Positions 1-11,200 of a stretch of 64,000 nucleotides of DNA are shown here, one piece after another. How positions within the stretch are numbered: the stretch's first letter is position 1; every line of letters starts with the position of its first letter. Under the pieces are notes generated by a model that searched no databases, was not told the DNA's origin, and saw nothing but the letters and a program-made list of their open reading frames with translations. Position numbers and translations under genes: made by a program. The DNA is taken from NCBI RefSeq assembly GCF_000003815.2, contig NC_049989.1:4800351-4864350 (forward strand), read 5' to 3'. The stretch is from Branchiostoma floridae (taxonomy: Eukaryota; Chordata; Leptocardii; Amphioxiformes; Branchiostomatidae).

Positions 1-1387
1 TAGACTAAATATAACACATGCTAGTATAAATCATCAAAATAACATCAAAGGGTTGAGAAAAAGGTAAGGTCCTGTTTATAGATGAGGTAACTGCTTTGAA
101 TCAAATCTAAATTGAATATGGGGTAAAGCAGCCGGGAGAATGATAACAAAATTTGCTGAGGCTTGATGATATTATGATCAATACTGTAAAAGAAAACATT
201 GAATATGTCATCTATGATTGCATTTATATTCATAAGTGTTTGCCACAGCGTCTGGTTACAGCTATGAATTTCCATTTCAATCCTAATCATATAAAAACAT
301 ATGAAATAAAAGGTCCATTGTTGTGGGTAAAACAGGATGTTTCCTTCATATTTTCCTTATAATCCAATCATTGATTCAGATAGGGTGTAGAGTTTTTAAG
401 GCTTTTTCTGTAACCTTAGCATGAAAAAATAAATTAAATGAACTTTCCTCCACCACTTGGGGAGGGAAACACAAATAAAAACATTCATTTGAGAAAGAGA
501 TGGCCAAACAGAGGATGGCAGTTAACAAAGGCATCAGTCTGAACATTCTACATGCACACAATAACATCACCAGTTACAGCCGGTACGACTATCATTACTA
601 AGTAACCATTTCAATCATTAACAGGTTAACAATCCAATGTTGAACCGGTAAGGTAATATTTTCTTCCTGTCAAGTGTTGGAAAGGGCAAACTATTACAGT
701 TACCGTATGGACAGCCACACCACATGACAAGAACATACAAAGCACTTCGGAAACACTGTTCATGCTATTGTGTACCTATGCCAACATCCTGTTGAAAACA
801 TCAACAAAGTTGTGTATCAATTGCTCCAAACAAAACGTAGTACTATTCAAGATCTAGCTGTAATTCAACTATCTGTTACAGTTTATAAACAGAAACGGGT
901 TTTACACCAGGTGAGCTTTATAAACAGTCAGGATTGAAAGGAATGTCAGTACCTTAAAAAAATATTTGGGCAAAGATTTTTAATGTAATGTTAATTTGTA
1001 ACGTCCTTGAATGAACATTATTTAAGTATGAACATTGAATAGATATCCTTGAAATTGAGAACTTAATCTAGATGACTTTTATGTCCTTTCTGTTTCATAA
1101 GCCTTCTCAAGTGAAAAAGATTTAGTATAAAAGCTGCGTTGAACCAGACAATGATGTGCACATGACGTATACTGATGAATGACTCAAGGAGAGGATTTGG
1201 TGAAGACGTTTGACAATCTTCTGACGTCACGATCAGCAAGGACAGAAAAACAAAACACCGGCTGGTTTAAAATACTTCACTGTAATCCTTACAATTAAAC
1301 CCTTATCATAGCTGGCTTGCTAAAGTCTTTCTTCCTCAGGAATGTTAACGATTCGGACAGGAATTGGGAATAAACAGTGACTGTTAC
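1..1387. other. 5' flanking DNA, no gene recognised
   Basis: This stretch is AT-rich, and none of its short open frames resembles a known protein. The one recognisable regulatory motif is a perfect palindromic CRE (TGACGTCA) at 1222-1229. It lies about 1.5 kb upstream of the PEMT coding region and could act in that gene or in an unseen one. Confidence 0.4.
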
Positions 1388-1570
1388 CTGTCTGAGCGGC
1401 CCGTCGCCCTGGAATGTTGGTGTACTCGATATCGTACCGGCCGAGTTTCAGCCACACCCTGAAGAAAAACACGTTTTCTCTCCGATTTCCTGTCAGAAAA
1501 ACTCTGTCAAGGTCTGGAGTAAAGTGCCACGAGTCGGAAAAGGTGAAGAAAGTCCAATACCGTCTCTTTT
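1388..1570 (-). other. Candidate orphan exon, 61 codons
   Basis: On the minus strand this 183-bp stretch has no stop codon. It is preceded by an acceptor-like gttccag and ends at a donor-like CAG|gtaaca, with phase 1 at both ends. It would encode a hydrophobic and aromatic segment containing WTFFTFSDSWHF and VWLKLGRYDIEYTNIPGRR. It is richer in CpG than its surroundings. I recognise no family, and no neighbouring exon was found. The plus strand is also open here (about 1377-1679), so the coding strand is uncertain. It may be a real exon, an old transposon fragment or chance. Confidence 0.25.
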
Positions 1571-2107
1571 CTGGAACAATTTGACGTTAAAACCCAAACT
1601 CAGACGACTTTCGTGCGGTCTGGATTCCTCAGCCTGTGTCCTGGCGTGCATAACCTTTAACCTTCCGGCTATTCCATAAAATCACAAAAATCCAAAAGTA
1701 GGTATTTTCCTCAACAAATATAAAGTTTTTCTAATATCATAAAAATCCAAAAATCATAGAATTAAGTCATATTTCATGAAATTGATTGATGGCTTAGGTG
1801 AATGACACCGGTATCGAAATCTAGAAATAAACTCTCCCTACAGAATAATGGTATGTTCTAAAAGAAGGCGGGAGATTTGAACATGCTGCTCAAGGATTCA
1901 TTTTGCCAGAGTCAGACAGCCTGAGGCCACAGCAAATAAATACGACGAATGACGTCAAGGCGCACATGGATTTTTGCTTCATTTCGGAAAAACAATGGCA
2001 AGAAATTTTGTTACCTCCGGTGATGGTTAGTACACTGAAAACGGGAAAATATGTCGCAGACTTTTATCTATTTTGTGGCAAAATTAGCATGGGTGCCAAC
2101 ATCCATA

Positions 2108-2164
2108 GTAACCACTGGCTCAATCTATTGCTTGCTAAACCGAAAAGATTGAGCCAGTAGTTAC
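2108..2164. repeat. Inverted repeat / stem-loop
   Basis: Arms of 19 bp (2108-2126 and 2146-2164) pair with a single mismatch around a 19-nt loop. The arms contain the core CTGGCTCAATCT. It may be a foldback transposon remnant or a transcribed hairpin; nothing shows expression. Confidence 0.6.
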
Positions 2165-2323
2165 GACGGAGAACCTTAAAGGGACACCCCACTCCAGAAG
2201 GGAATGATTCCTTGCCTGGCCTATTGATGTTGTTTGTTGATGTAACGTTACATTGATGGATAACCCTGGCAATGGAAGGACGAACCTGGAGGCAACTCTC
2301 TATCTACCTGGAGGTCAAGGGAC

Positions 2324-2342
2324 TAGGTAGGTAGGTAGGTAG
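2324..2342. repeat. TAGG tetranucleotide microsatellite
   Basis: Between four and five tandem copies of TAGG, upstream of PEMT. Confidence 0.85.
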
Positions 2343-2527
2343 ATGGATCATATAGCTCACTTACAGCTTCTGCAAACTTCACCCCCTTCACATTTCCTGT
2401 TTTACTTTACTTTGAAGTTAGTTTTGGTCTAGTGCTGAAAATCCGTTTCAGGACCCCCCTTTCAGGTAAACCGACTGTGTTGACGTTTTGACACAAGTGT
2501 GCCACTAGCGCTGTCTATTGGAATAGG

Positions 2528-3971
2528 ATGGTACTGCAGAAAGGGGTCAAAGGACAACAGCTGTGCAGAAAAACTCACACCAGGATACGCTCTGCTCTGC
2601 TCCAACAACCTTTGTACTTTCATCAGATTGTTTTCCACGGTGATCACCCCTTTTCTCTCCAACCTACGCTGGACGTGGACTTCAAAGACTGTTGTGGAGC
2701 GGGACTTAGACTTGACTGGACACAAGCAGACATGTCTTTCATAACAGACTACCTTCGCCTGAACGATCCAAACTTCCTCATAACGGTAGTTTTGATCATG
2801 TTCAGCCCGACCTACTGGAACCTGGTGGCCAGGTGGGTGGATGTGTTTTGACGTCCTGCTAAGATCAGTAACGTTTACAACATTGCCAAATCACTCAAAT
2901 CTGAGCTGTTGTATTTCTTCCAGACATGCTGGTTTATTTGGTTAATTGGATCACCGCCATAAACGATATTTATGATTTACTCATCAAACTTTATTACAAA
3001 CGTTATCAACCAATTTTCATGATTTTAACAAGGTAAATGGTTTTAATAAAGAAGTCCTTAACCTTTAGGAATAATCTGGCTTTTAGCCCATGAATTATCC
3101 CTACACCAAGCCCAGTTGTGCCATGATTCAATATTGACGTTAGTCTATTGAAACAACACATTTGTTATACCAAGGATTGGTTGTAGCATGTCATTTTGCA
3201 CATCAACTCTTAGTCCCAGCCTTAATGTATCAATTGCAGGTCAGAGTACCGTAGCCACTGGGTCACCCATCTCTTTCGGTCAGCCCGTGTTGGCTGTAGT
3301 GTCCTGGCGGTCAGCATCATGTTGTTGGGTCTGCACAGGGACTGGTGGTTCAAGCAGACACTGTACAGCCAGCCCAAAGTGTCTGCCATACAATCACCTG
3401 TCCTAGGGTATGCTGTCATTGCCATAGGTGAGTAGGGGGATGCTGTGGCATTTGAATTATAACTCAGAACCCTGTTGTCACAACTTCACATTTGTGATAT
3501 ATTTGCAGTGTGCAAGTAGCGATGTTGTATCCTGTTGTTAAAATCATGTACATTTATTTGTTCACTTAACTTGGTGACTGATTTCTATGGGAGCCCAATA
3601 CATACTTTGAAAGCTATTTGTATGGTAGCGTTATACATAATCAGGTTTATTATGTATCTTCTTTTCACACAGGAGCATTGTTGGTCCTGAGCAGTTTCTG
3701 GGCACTCGGCTGGTACGGCACGTTTCTCGGTGACTACTTTGGAATGCTCATGGACGAACCAGTCACAAGCTTTCCTTTCAACCTGGTGTCGGACCCCATG
3801 TACGTGGGCACTACCATGAATTTTGCGGGGGTGGCCCTGCTGGAGGGGAGCCTGGCTGGGCTGGTCTTAGCTGCACTTGTAGGGCTCTGTTACAAGGTGG
3901 CGCTGTTGTTCGAGGGGCCCTTCACAGAAGAGATTTACAGAAAGCGTGATGCTGACAAGAGGAAAGTCTAG
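2528..3971 (+). CDS. PEMT: Phosphatidylethanolamine N-methyltransferase (PEMT), 3 coding exons
   Basis: PEMT is an ER-membrane enzyme that uses S-adenosylmethionine to methylate phosphatidylethanolamine three times, giving phosphatidylcholine. The exons join in frame: up to 2832, 3240-3427, and 3673-3971 (stop TAG). From the ATG at 2732 the product is 195 residues, close to the 199 of the human short form. Family signatures are FSPTYWNLVARW at the N-terminus, LVLSSFWALGWYGTFLGDYFG in the middle, and FPFN with DPMYVGTT before the C-terminal PFTEEIYRK. Four hydrophobic segments are visible, as expected. The frame is open back to an ATG at 2528, and the segment DCCGAGLRLDWTQAD just before 2732 resembles my memory of the N-terminal extension of the human long isoform, so translation or an upstream splice probably includes it. 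The start is therefore uncertain; the identity is not. Compared with human, the SAM-contact motif GxG is AxG and EE is EG. Confidence 0.92.
2688..2832 (+). CDS. PEMT: PEMT coding exon A
   Basis: Encodes the N-terminal cytosol/membrane-entry region and the first hydrophobic segment (LITVVLIMFSPTYW). The donor is CCAG|GTGGGT at 2832/2833 and leaves two bases of an Arg codon. A pyrimidine-rich run (2647-2660) followed by an AG at 2686-2687 could be an acceptor for a spliced long form. Without that splice, the frame continues upstream to 2528. Confidence 0.75.
3240..3427 (+). CDS. PEMT: PEMT coding exon B
   Basis: The acceptor attgcag ends at 3239 and the donor ATAG|gtgagt follows 3427. The frame set by exon A reads without stops: a basic stretch (SEYRSHW), a hydrophobic helix (VGCSVLAVSIMLLGL), a polar loop with SQPKV (human SQPRM), then the start of the next helix (GYAVIAIG). 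The plus-strand open frame that begins with an ATG here is in a different phase and is not the product. Confidence 0.88.
3673..3971 (+). CDS. PEMT: PEMT coding exon C (catalytic C-terminus)
   Basis: The acceptor is ttcacacag; the exon begins with the last two bases of a Gly codon and ends at TAG. It carries GTFLGDYFG, which is nearly identical in vertebrate PEMT, and the C-terminal PFTEEIYR segment, which lies near the SAM site. The last residues are basic (KRDADKRKV), an ER-type tail. Confidence 0.95.
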
Positions 3972-4978
3972 CTTACACTCTGACATTCGACAGAGAAATT
4001 TAATCAGTGTTCAGCTACAGTTCCTCTTTGATTCCAGAGTCAAAAACCTTCTCAATTGTCATAAGATTTAACTTTCGTCCCAAATCTTTTTCTATTTGGA
4101 GAGGTAGAATAACTCTGTTTCAATAAATGGAGCTCTCCTATTCCTTAATTCAAAAATCATAAACCTTCTTGGATGTCATAAAACGTACAAAACAGAAACC
4201 CAAATCTAATTCAATTTGGCTTTAAGAAATGCTTATGTTGGGATGGAATACCTCTGTTTCAATAGATGGATCTCTCATAATCATATTCCTTTGTTCTTCC
4301 TTGATTCAGAATGATTCCAAGATATAAACCTTCTCAGATGTCATAAAACTGTTTACTTCTCAGAAGTCCCAAATTAAATTTGGCTTTAAGAAATGTTAAT
4401 TATGTAAGGAAATTATTCTGTTCTTCTAATATATGGAGCTCTCCTATGTCCTTAGTTTCAGCAAGGTTTCAGCCTGTTATTTCTAGCACTTGAATGTAAA
4501 GTGCCTTCAAAGCTCCACCTGTATTTTTAATGCATTTGACCACAAGCCCATAGGCTGGCTCTAGTCTTTTATCACTGGCAGAGAGTAATATTGTATTTTT
4601 AATGAAGTCTTAATGATATTGTTCACTTTCAACATGTCATGAAGAAATTTTTCATCAATGTTGTCATAAAATATTCAGTCACAATGATCATGTGTGTTCT
4701 TGGTTTTCATTTTCAATATGCTTTGAGGAATAATTGCAAGAGAATAATAATCCAGTTTTCAAGAAATCTTATTGACACAAAATAATATAAACATCCTTTT
4801 AGGAGCTTTCCATTTTGAACTGGTTCTTATAGAGAACTTAAAGGCAAATAATACTTGATGAATAAAAGTTACATGTAACCCCAATTGATAGATTCTGACA
4901 AGGTTTTCATACCTGTATGATAAATGTCTATCTTGTCAATATACATTGAACAATTCAAAGTCTGAGAACAGTAATAAA
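3972..4978 (+). other. PEMT 3' untranslated region / 3' flank
   Basis: No coding potential. The first part is a threefold tandem repeat (4021-4455). AATAAA motifs at 4123, 4861 and 4973 could specify alternative 3' ends; the last would give a roughly 1-kb UTR. Confidence 0.5.
4021..4455. repeat. Diverged tandem repeat, three ~120-170-bp units
   Basis: Three imperfect copies begin near 4021, 4141 and 4284. Each has the same ordered blocks: a gattc/attc start, aaaccttct-aTGTCATAA, cccaaat...aatttgg, ctctgtttcaat and atggagctctc. Copies 2 and 3 also share ggctttaagaaatg. The array lies just after the PEMT stop, so it is probably transcribed in the 3' UTR. Confidence 0.7.
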
Positions 4979-4988
4979 CATTTTTATT
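4973..4988. terminator. Convergent poly(A) signals of PEMT (+) and TTC28 (-)
   Basis: AATAAA on the plus strand at 4973-4978 is followed by TTTATT at 4983-4988, which is AATAAA on the minus strand. The two genes face each other here. Each signal would place its cleavage site inside the other transcript's end. Use of either signal is inferred; PEMT has an alternative at 4861. Confidence 0.45.
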
Positions 4989-6032
4989 ACAATTTGCATT
5001 GACGAGAATCAAACCAGCACTCGCCCCAATGACTTACACTCTTTAAAACAATTTGCAACACACAATAGGATCCAAAGCTTAGCTACATAGACAAATAAAT
5101 ATCATATCTTACAGGCACAATTTATGCACAAAATCATGAAAACATTTGCAAAATAACAATTTGCCCACTTTCAAGCAGTGAATTTTCAAGCAAAAGAGGC
5201 ATATTTACAAGTGCACAAATGCTTTATAACAAAAAAGGTACAAATATGTGATATCTACCATCATTATCTCCCACATAACTGTATAAATTACAAACTTCCA
5301 TAGCTATGATAATCATTATTGTATCAAATACTGTGATTAAAAATTGTTAAATTGTCCTACTACCACTCAGTAGACACACGATTCTTTGTACCTAAACCTA
5401 ACTACATTCACCTTTGTATACTTTGCCAAGGAAATGATCCTTTCATGATCTACCTGTGGGTATCAAAGTTCACCTAACCAAGGCACATCTTGAAACAAAA
5501 TCACCTAGTATATACTCAGTATCATTGGAAACAATTACGACACCTTATCCTTTTGTTATCAAGGATAGCCAATCGTTCCCCACCGAACAATACATTTTTG
5601 TATAACAAAACACCAGTCTTTTTCAGACAGTGACATTTTCGGGCACCAACAATTAACTACCTATACATTTTGGCAACACCAAAGGGACAAAGCCAAAGCC
5701 CATGTCATAATTCAACAAAATGACCAAATGCTGCATTAGGTGTTGCATGAATTTTTGGTGAACGTCATGGATTTCAAATAGTGATAAATCTGAACTGTCA
5801 AGGACTGTGTCAAAAAATATTTTTTGTAGCAATAGTCATGGTTTACATTGGCTTGAAATGACTGTGACTGCCCCTATTGGCTTTATCTATAGTAAATGAA
5901 TTCCTATCTATTCCCCAACTGATTTCAAAGTACCTCTCTTAGTTTCTCATTTTCCTAAAACAGCCCTGTGATACATGTTTTTACCCTGTATTGCATGTAA
6001 AAGTCATGTTGTATTTGAGTCTGTGTCCTTTG
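4989..6032 (-). other. TTC28 3' untranslated region (inferred)
   Basis: AT-rich non-coding sequence between the TTC28 stop (6033-6035 on the plus strand) and the minus-strand AATAAA at 4983-4988. No earlier strong minus-strand poly(A) signal was noticed, so the UTR would be about 1 kb. Confidence 0.45.
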
Positions 6033-8268
6033 TCAGCACTTTGAAGACTGGAGTAGTTTTTCATTAGGGATAATCCTTGTGCCATTTTCCAAGTAAACCA
6101 TCCTTAAAGGTCCGTTTGGTTTGCTTGGTGGAATTTTCACAATTTTGGATCCAGGCGAGCCCGGGACTTTTTTAGGACTACTTGTATTTGCACCACTTGG
6201 AACCGACCCATTGGCCATGGAAGATCGTCTCTGCTCTTCTGCGATGAGCATGTCCACCTGTGCTGCTGCCAGCATGGTTTCCTCGCGTATCTTGTCCTCT
6301 ACTGACTGTTGGGATGGTCTCCGGGAGCTAGATGCACTACCGGTTGGAGTTGGGCGGCTGGGGTTGGTGTTGGGGACCACCTTGCTGTGTGGTGAGTTTG
6401 TGTGGGCTGCTGGTGCAGTAGGAGTGGCAGGATGGGAGTAAGCTGGGGGAGCGATGCTGGAACGAGGTGAGCTGGAGGTTGATGGGGGGTTGGAGGACAG
6501 GCTAGAACGAGGTGAGCCTGGGTAAGGAGGAGGGCCGATGCCCATTCTGGGGGGTCCCGGGTATGGTGGGAGTGGTTTTGACCTGGAGGTGCTCACAGGT
6601 CCATTGGAATGCTGACTTCCCCTTGATCGTATGGAGTTTGTGGGACTGTCTGGTGCTGTAGGTTTATTTGCCGGAGGATTGGCCATATTGTCCATTTCTA
6701 TTGCCTCCTTTGGTTTCCCCTTGTTGGGAGGTTTCATTTTGTCTGGAGGAGAGGAAAAATATTGCCGAAGCTTTGCGAATGCTGGACTCTGATTCGGTAA
6801 GCTGTTTGTCGCGGGAGGCCTTGGTTTGATGTATGCTGGCGTAGCAGGCGATACAACGCTTTCCGCTGGTGGTTTGGAACGAGTCTCTTCTGATGGGGCC
6901 TTCCTGTCTTCCTTTGACCTGTGCGACCGTCTCTCATGCTTCCCTCCCTCTGATCTGTGAGACCTAGAGGAATGTTTGCTGGATTTGCTAGAATTTTTGT
7001 CCACGTCAACCGTCTTTGCGGTGATTTCCGGAGTTCTTCGAGGGCTCCTGTCCACGATGTGGCACGAGTACGGAGAGCTCGGGTACTTCATCATACGTCT
7101 GGTAGGGGTCGATGACCCATCCTCTCCACTACTGGACACGTTAGAGTCGGAGAGGTCAGACGGACGACTGCTTCTACTGATGTTGTCATAAAGAGGAGAT
7201 TCCGTCCTCAGGGGCGAAGGTTTGGGGGGTATGTCTGGTTTAGGAGGAATCTGAGGCGGAGAGTTGTCAGAGAGTGAGGACGATTTCCTCGGAGGAGGGG
7301 TGGGCTTCTGACTGGGCTGTCTCCTCTGGTTCATCGCAGCCTCTCTCCTTCCCATCATCTGCTGGGCCAGCAGCTTCTGCTGAGTCTCGAACTTGGATAT
7401 TCTCTGCATTTTCTCCACGGCAAGTCTGTAGGTTTCCACATCCTGCAGGACCTTCTCTGCTAGTGATACGCTTCCCTCTCCCGCTCCCTGGGGAGTCTGT
7501 TTCTCTCCAACAGGAGAAGGTGTCGGGCTGGGAGCAGGGGAAATCTGAACATCGCCTCCTGCTCGAGAGTCTTCCACAAGAGTTGACGATGAAGTCGTTG
7601 AAGCCGTCGAGTGTTTGCTACTTCCCGAGGCACGCAGATTCCATGAGGGCTTGTCCCCATCTTCGTTGGCCTGAGAAGAATTGATGCTTAACGAATCAGA
7701 GTCCCTTTTGGGAAAGCCAGGGCCAACTTCCGGGAAGTACCCCTGGGTAGGGCCCATTTCAAACAGGCTTTTGCGACCGTGGGGACGCGACCGTCTTCTC
7801 GGTGGGGTGGGGGGGTTTACATCCTTCTTTCCTGACGTCACTGGGGAATCTGTTTCTGATGACTCTTTGTTTCCTGAAACTCTTTGGTCATTTACTGTTG
7901 TATCTACCACTGATGTCTGTGGAGAAGGTTTGTTTATGGGAGAGTCTCTCTCTGCCTCCAGACGAGATTTTGCGAGCGGCGTCGATGTCATGTCAGATGG
8001 AAGATGCCTCACATGGGAAGCTGTACTCTTGGGTGTCTCCCCAAATTGCGGGGAATTCCCACCATTTGGTAGCCTATCTGACACTGCCGCTTCAGGCGAT
8101 GCACGTGCCATGTCAGTTTCTATAAGGCTGGATTTCAGGTCGTACTCCTGTGGTCGTACAGATGCAGGAGGCCACTGGGGAAGCCTGGAGGGTGTCTCAC
8201 TGCTGTTGGTCTGGCTGGGAGTTCGGTCGGCATGGCTGTCCATGCTGGGAATGCCATAGGAGGAGACA
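6033..8268 (-). CDS. TTC28: TTC28 exon 20: Pro/Ser-rich C-terminal tail
   Basis: The last exon (2,236 bp) is entered through ttttctgcag and ends at TGA. It encodes about 745 mostly disordered residues rich in Ser, Pro and Arg. Conserved islands match human TTC28: EKVLQDVETYRLAVEKMQR (human version IAVERLQRS), KYPSSPYSCHI, and the final SSKC. It has many polyproline ligands (PPPRKSS, IPPKPDIPPKP, PPPYPG) of SH3/WW type and a basic RSHR/RRSHRSKEDRK patch. The long open frame on the opposite strand is a by-product of this composition. Confidence 0.95.
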
Positions 8269-11200
8269 CTGCAGAAAAATAAAGATGTCCTTGTAATAAA
8301 AACAGTTTTTCAACATACTGATGTCTGAGAAAAAACAAACACATAGAAAACGCAAAAAATGGCTTGCTTTTGATACACATGATCTTACTCTATCATAGAC
8401 TGAGATACTTTAAGTGCTTTAAACATTTTGAACTGTTCTACTTTTGTCAGAAAATGTACTGCCTTGAAGAATCAGTCAAACACAGAAGATTCCCAAGCCT
8501 CACCTGTAGAGAGAGGCCCAGCTCAGTCTCCTCTGGTCCCCTCCCTCCACCTGGGGGGTCGGGGAAAGTCCCTCTGATCTCTTTGGGATGGCAGGGACCG
8601 ATGTACTCGACTGGGATGACGACAAGCTCTCCAAGGATGATGAACTGCCCAGGGTCAGGCTCTTTGGAGCCTCTGATGTGTCTGTAGTGTGGAGATAACA
8701 GATGCCAGCATTAACAAAAAAAGCAAAAATCATTGCCTAAAAGATTGGTTTCATGAAAAATATTTACGAAAAATAGTTACGATGATGTATGATGTGGCAA
8801 ACGTTAAGACATGTTATATGTAAACCAACAAAGTTATCCAAAAAGTTAAGTTGCCCCTGTGCCCATCTCCGCTTCTAAGGTGCAAGCACTACAGCAGGGG
8901 GCTAGTCCAATGGTAGTGTAGTGTGTTTAGCTTCCATACTCTTCCTCTTAGCAGAGAAAGAAGTATGTACCATCTTTTAAGAGTCTTTGGTATGACCTGG
9001 CTACAGCATCCAGTCTTCCTTGGTGGTATCACATTCACGTACTGACCTGTCTGCACAGGCCTTGATACCATGTCTGTACTTTCTGGAAAGGTAACTCAAA
9101 GACTTACCAAAGATGGCCAGGAGTGCAGACAGAGCAAACTGGAGGTTCCTCTTGTTGGCATGTTTGCCTGTCCTCATGGTCACCTCATCCTTCCCAACTT
9201 CCATCAAATCAAAACCTAGTCAGGACAAACAAACATGAGATAAGTCAGATCATTGTCAGATAAATACAGTTTGTTGTATTTTGTATGGATCAAAAGGTAT
9301 CTAAATAGTTGCCAAAAAACATCACAGCAATTGTCTGAACGTACCAATCGAGGCCAGCAGTTCATGGCAGCCCCCCACCCTCCAGAGCCGTACATTGATG
9401 GGGACCTGGACGCTGTCTTTGGTGGTCAGTTGTGACAGGACTGACTGGAGCTGTGGGAAAGGAACATTTATCATTGTGTAATCACAAAATATCTGCAAAT
9501 TCAATGCACAAATGTAAGTGTATCTTCATGACAAAATTACAACTTGTTACTTACCAATCCAATGTCAACAGATATAATAAAATGTTTTAAAAAAGAGTTG
9601 AACCATGAAGTGAGGACATTTTACTGAATATTGAATTTTCTCACCAGTTTGATGAGAGCTTCGCCTGCCTCTGGAGCTGACACAAGTTTGGAGAGGGCAG
9701 CCAGAGAGTTTGGTGGTAAACCTGTGGAGACATAGAAACAACATTATGATATCAAATGTTTGTGGAAAAAACGTAGGCAATCTTTCAATCCTTAGGTTAT
9801 TGCAAGTTAAAACAGCAACAGTTATCACACAAATACAAATCATGTAAGTCGTGTATCTTAGAGCAAATGAAGACCAATGTCTATGTTGTACGTGAAGTTT
9901 TGAAAAGGGAACAACCATGAAATGTCAATTTTATGTAACATTTTGAGAAAACTGTACATTAAAGCACTCTACTACCACTGTTACTCACCAAGCAATGCTT
10001 GCAGACTAGTACTGCACTGTGTCAGTCTATCCCCTGGGTCAGCCAATGGGAAGAAGACACTTGGTGGCAGCCCATTGGCCGCTGACTCGAAGTGGAAGCC
10101 CACAGATATCAGGAGGTTCTTCCATCCCCGGACAGGCCCCACCTTGTTCTCAATACTCTGCTGTGTGGTGTACATGGAGTTGTGGGGGCCATGGTGGATT
10201 CTTTGTAAGGACTTCTCCACCTGAAGGTAAAGTTGTAGTACAGTGATAATCAGAACAGAGGTAGTTAACAACAATGAAAGAGGAAAGACAAGGCAGTGAT
10301 GGCTTTATATCTTTGCTGCTTTGCAGTTCCATGTACGACCAGTAGATGGTGCTTTGGTATGGGGGGGCTGTTGGCTTTGGAAACCCCAAAAGAGAGTTAT
10401 ATTTGCTGGACAATCATTCCCTTTCACCTTCTTTATATAAACATCAGCCCAAAATTTGACCATCTTGTATGTCAATATAGACTAGTTGAAATGGTTAATG
10501 CTACTTTGTTCCTGTACAGATCTTGCTTGTAAGAATGATACAACCTCTTTTCAATCTCCTTGCTTTACCACAATGTCAAGAAAGAAAGTGACATACCAGG
10601 TGAAGTAGAACCCTCATTGCGTTCCGTGCTCTGTCTGGAGTCTGCAGGAGCTCCCCCAGCGCCTGGCCCATGAGCGCCGCCTTGCTGCTCAGCTTCACAT
10701 CGCAGCCCACCAGCATGAAGCCGGCCCAGTTGGAGGGGTGGGAGAAGGGCTTGGTGTTTTGTACCTACGGGATGAAAAAACACAACAACTATAAGATTTG
10801 CCTGGAAAATATGAACTGATATGACTACAGAGATTTCTAATCATGGTATCTTAGCCTATGACCAATGAAAGCTAATCAATTCCCCAATTCAATTGTTACG
10901 TCCACGACTGTTTCATGACAAGCACCAACACTGGATTGCAAAAAGGATGCAAACTACCACATCTATTCAAAGTATTTTCTACCTTTGTCCCTACTAGAAG
11001 AATGGGTATGCCACAGAATAACCCCAATGGTGCTGTAATACACCGTATGACTATGACTGACTGACTGATTTGTCACTGTTTCAACTTGAAAAAAATGATG
11101 AAGACAAAGGGTAAACCTACCACTCTCATTGCTTCACACATGGCCTCGCTGGCCATCAGTCCCTGCATCATTCCACCATAGAACGCCTTCATGAACAAGC

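Larger units (their letters stand above)
1571..2527. promoter_or_regulatory. PEMT upstream region
   Basis: This is the proximal 5' flank of PEMT. It has a CRE-like TGACGTCA at 1950-1957, an imperfect 19-bp inverted repeat at 2108-2164 and a TAGG microsatellite at 2324-2342. A sequence ttcag followed by GTAAAC around 2460-2470 could be the donor of a non-coding leader exon. No clear TATA box was seen. The promoter role is inferred from position. Confidence 0.35.

Noticed and set aside
3188-3406. 72-codon plus-strand frame with its own ATG
   Set aside because: Different phase from PEMT exon B, which is fixed by the flanking exons and by PEMT similarity.
5000-5030. B-box-like tRNA fragment (gagaatcaaaccagc) in the TTC28 3' UTR
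   Set aside because: No matching A box at tRNA spacing.
7681-8259. 192-codon open frame on the plus strand
   Set aside because: Lies antisense to TTC28 exon 20. It is opened by the biased Ser/Pro codon content there and resembles no family.
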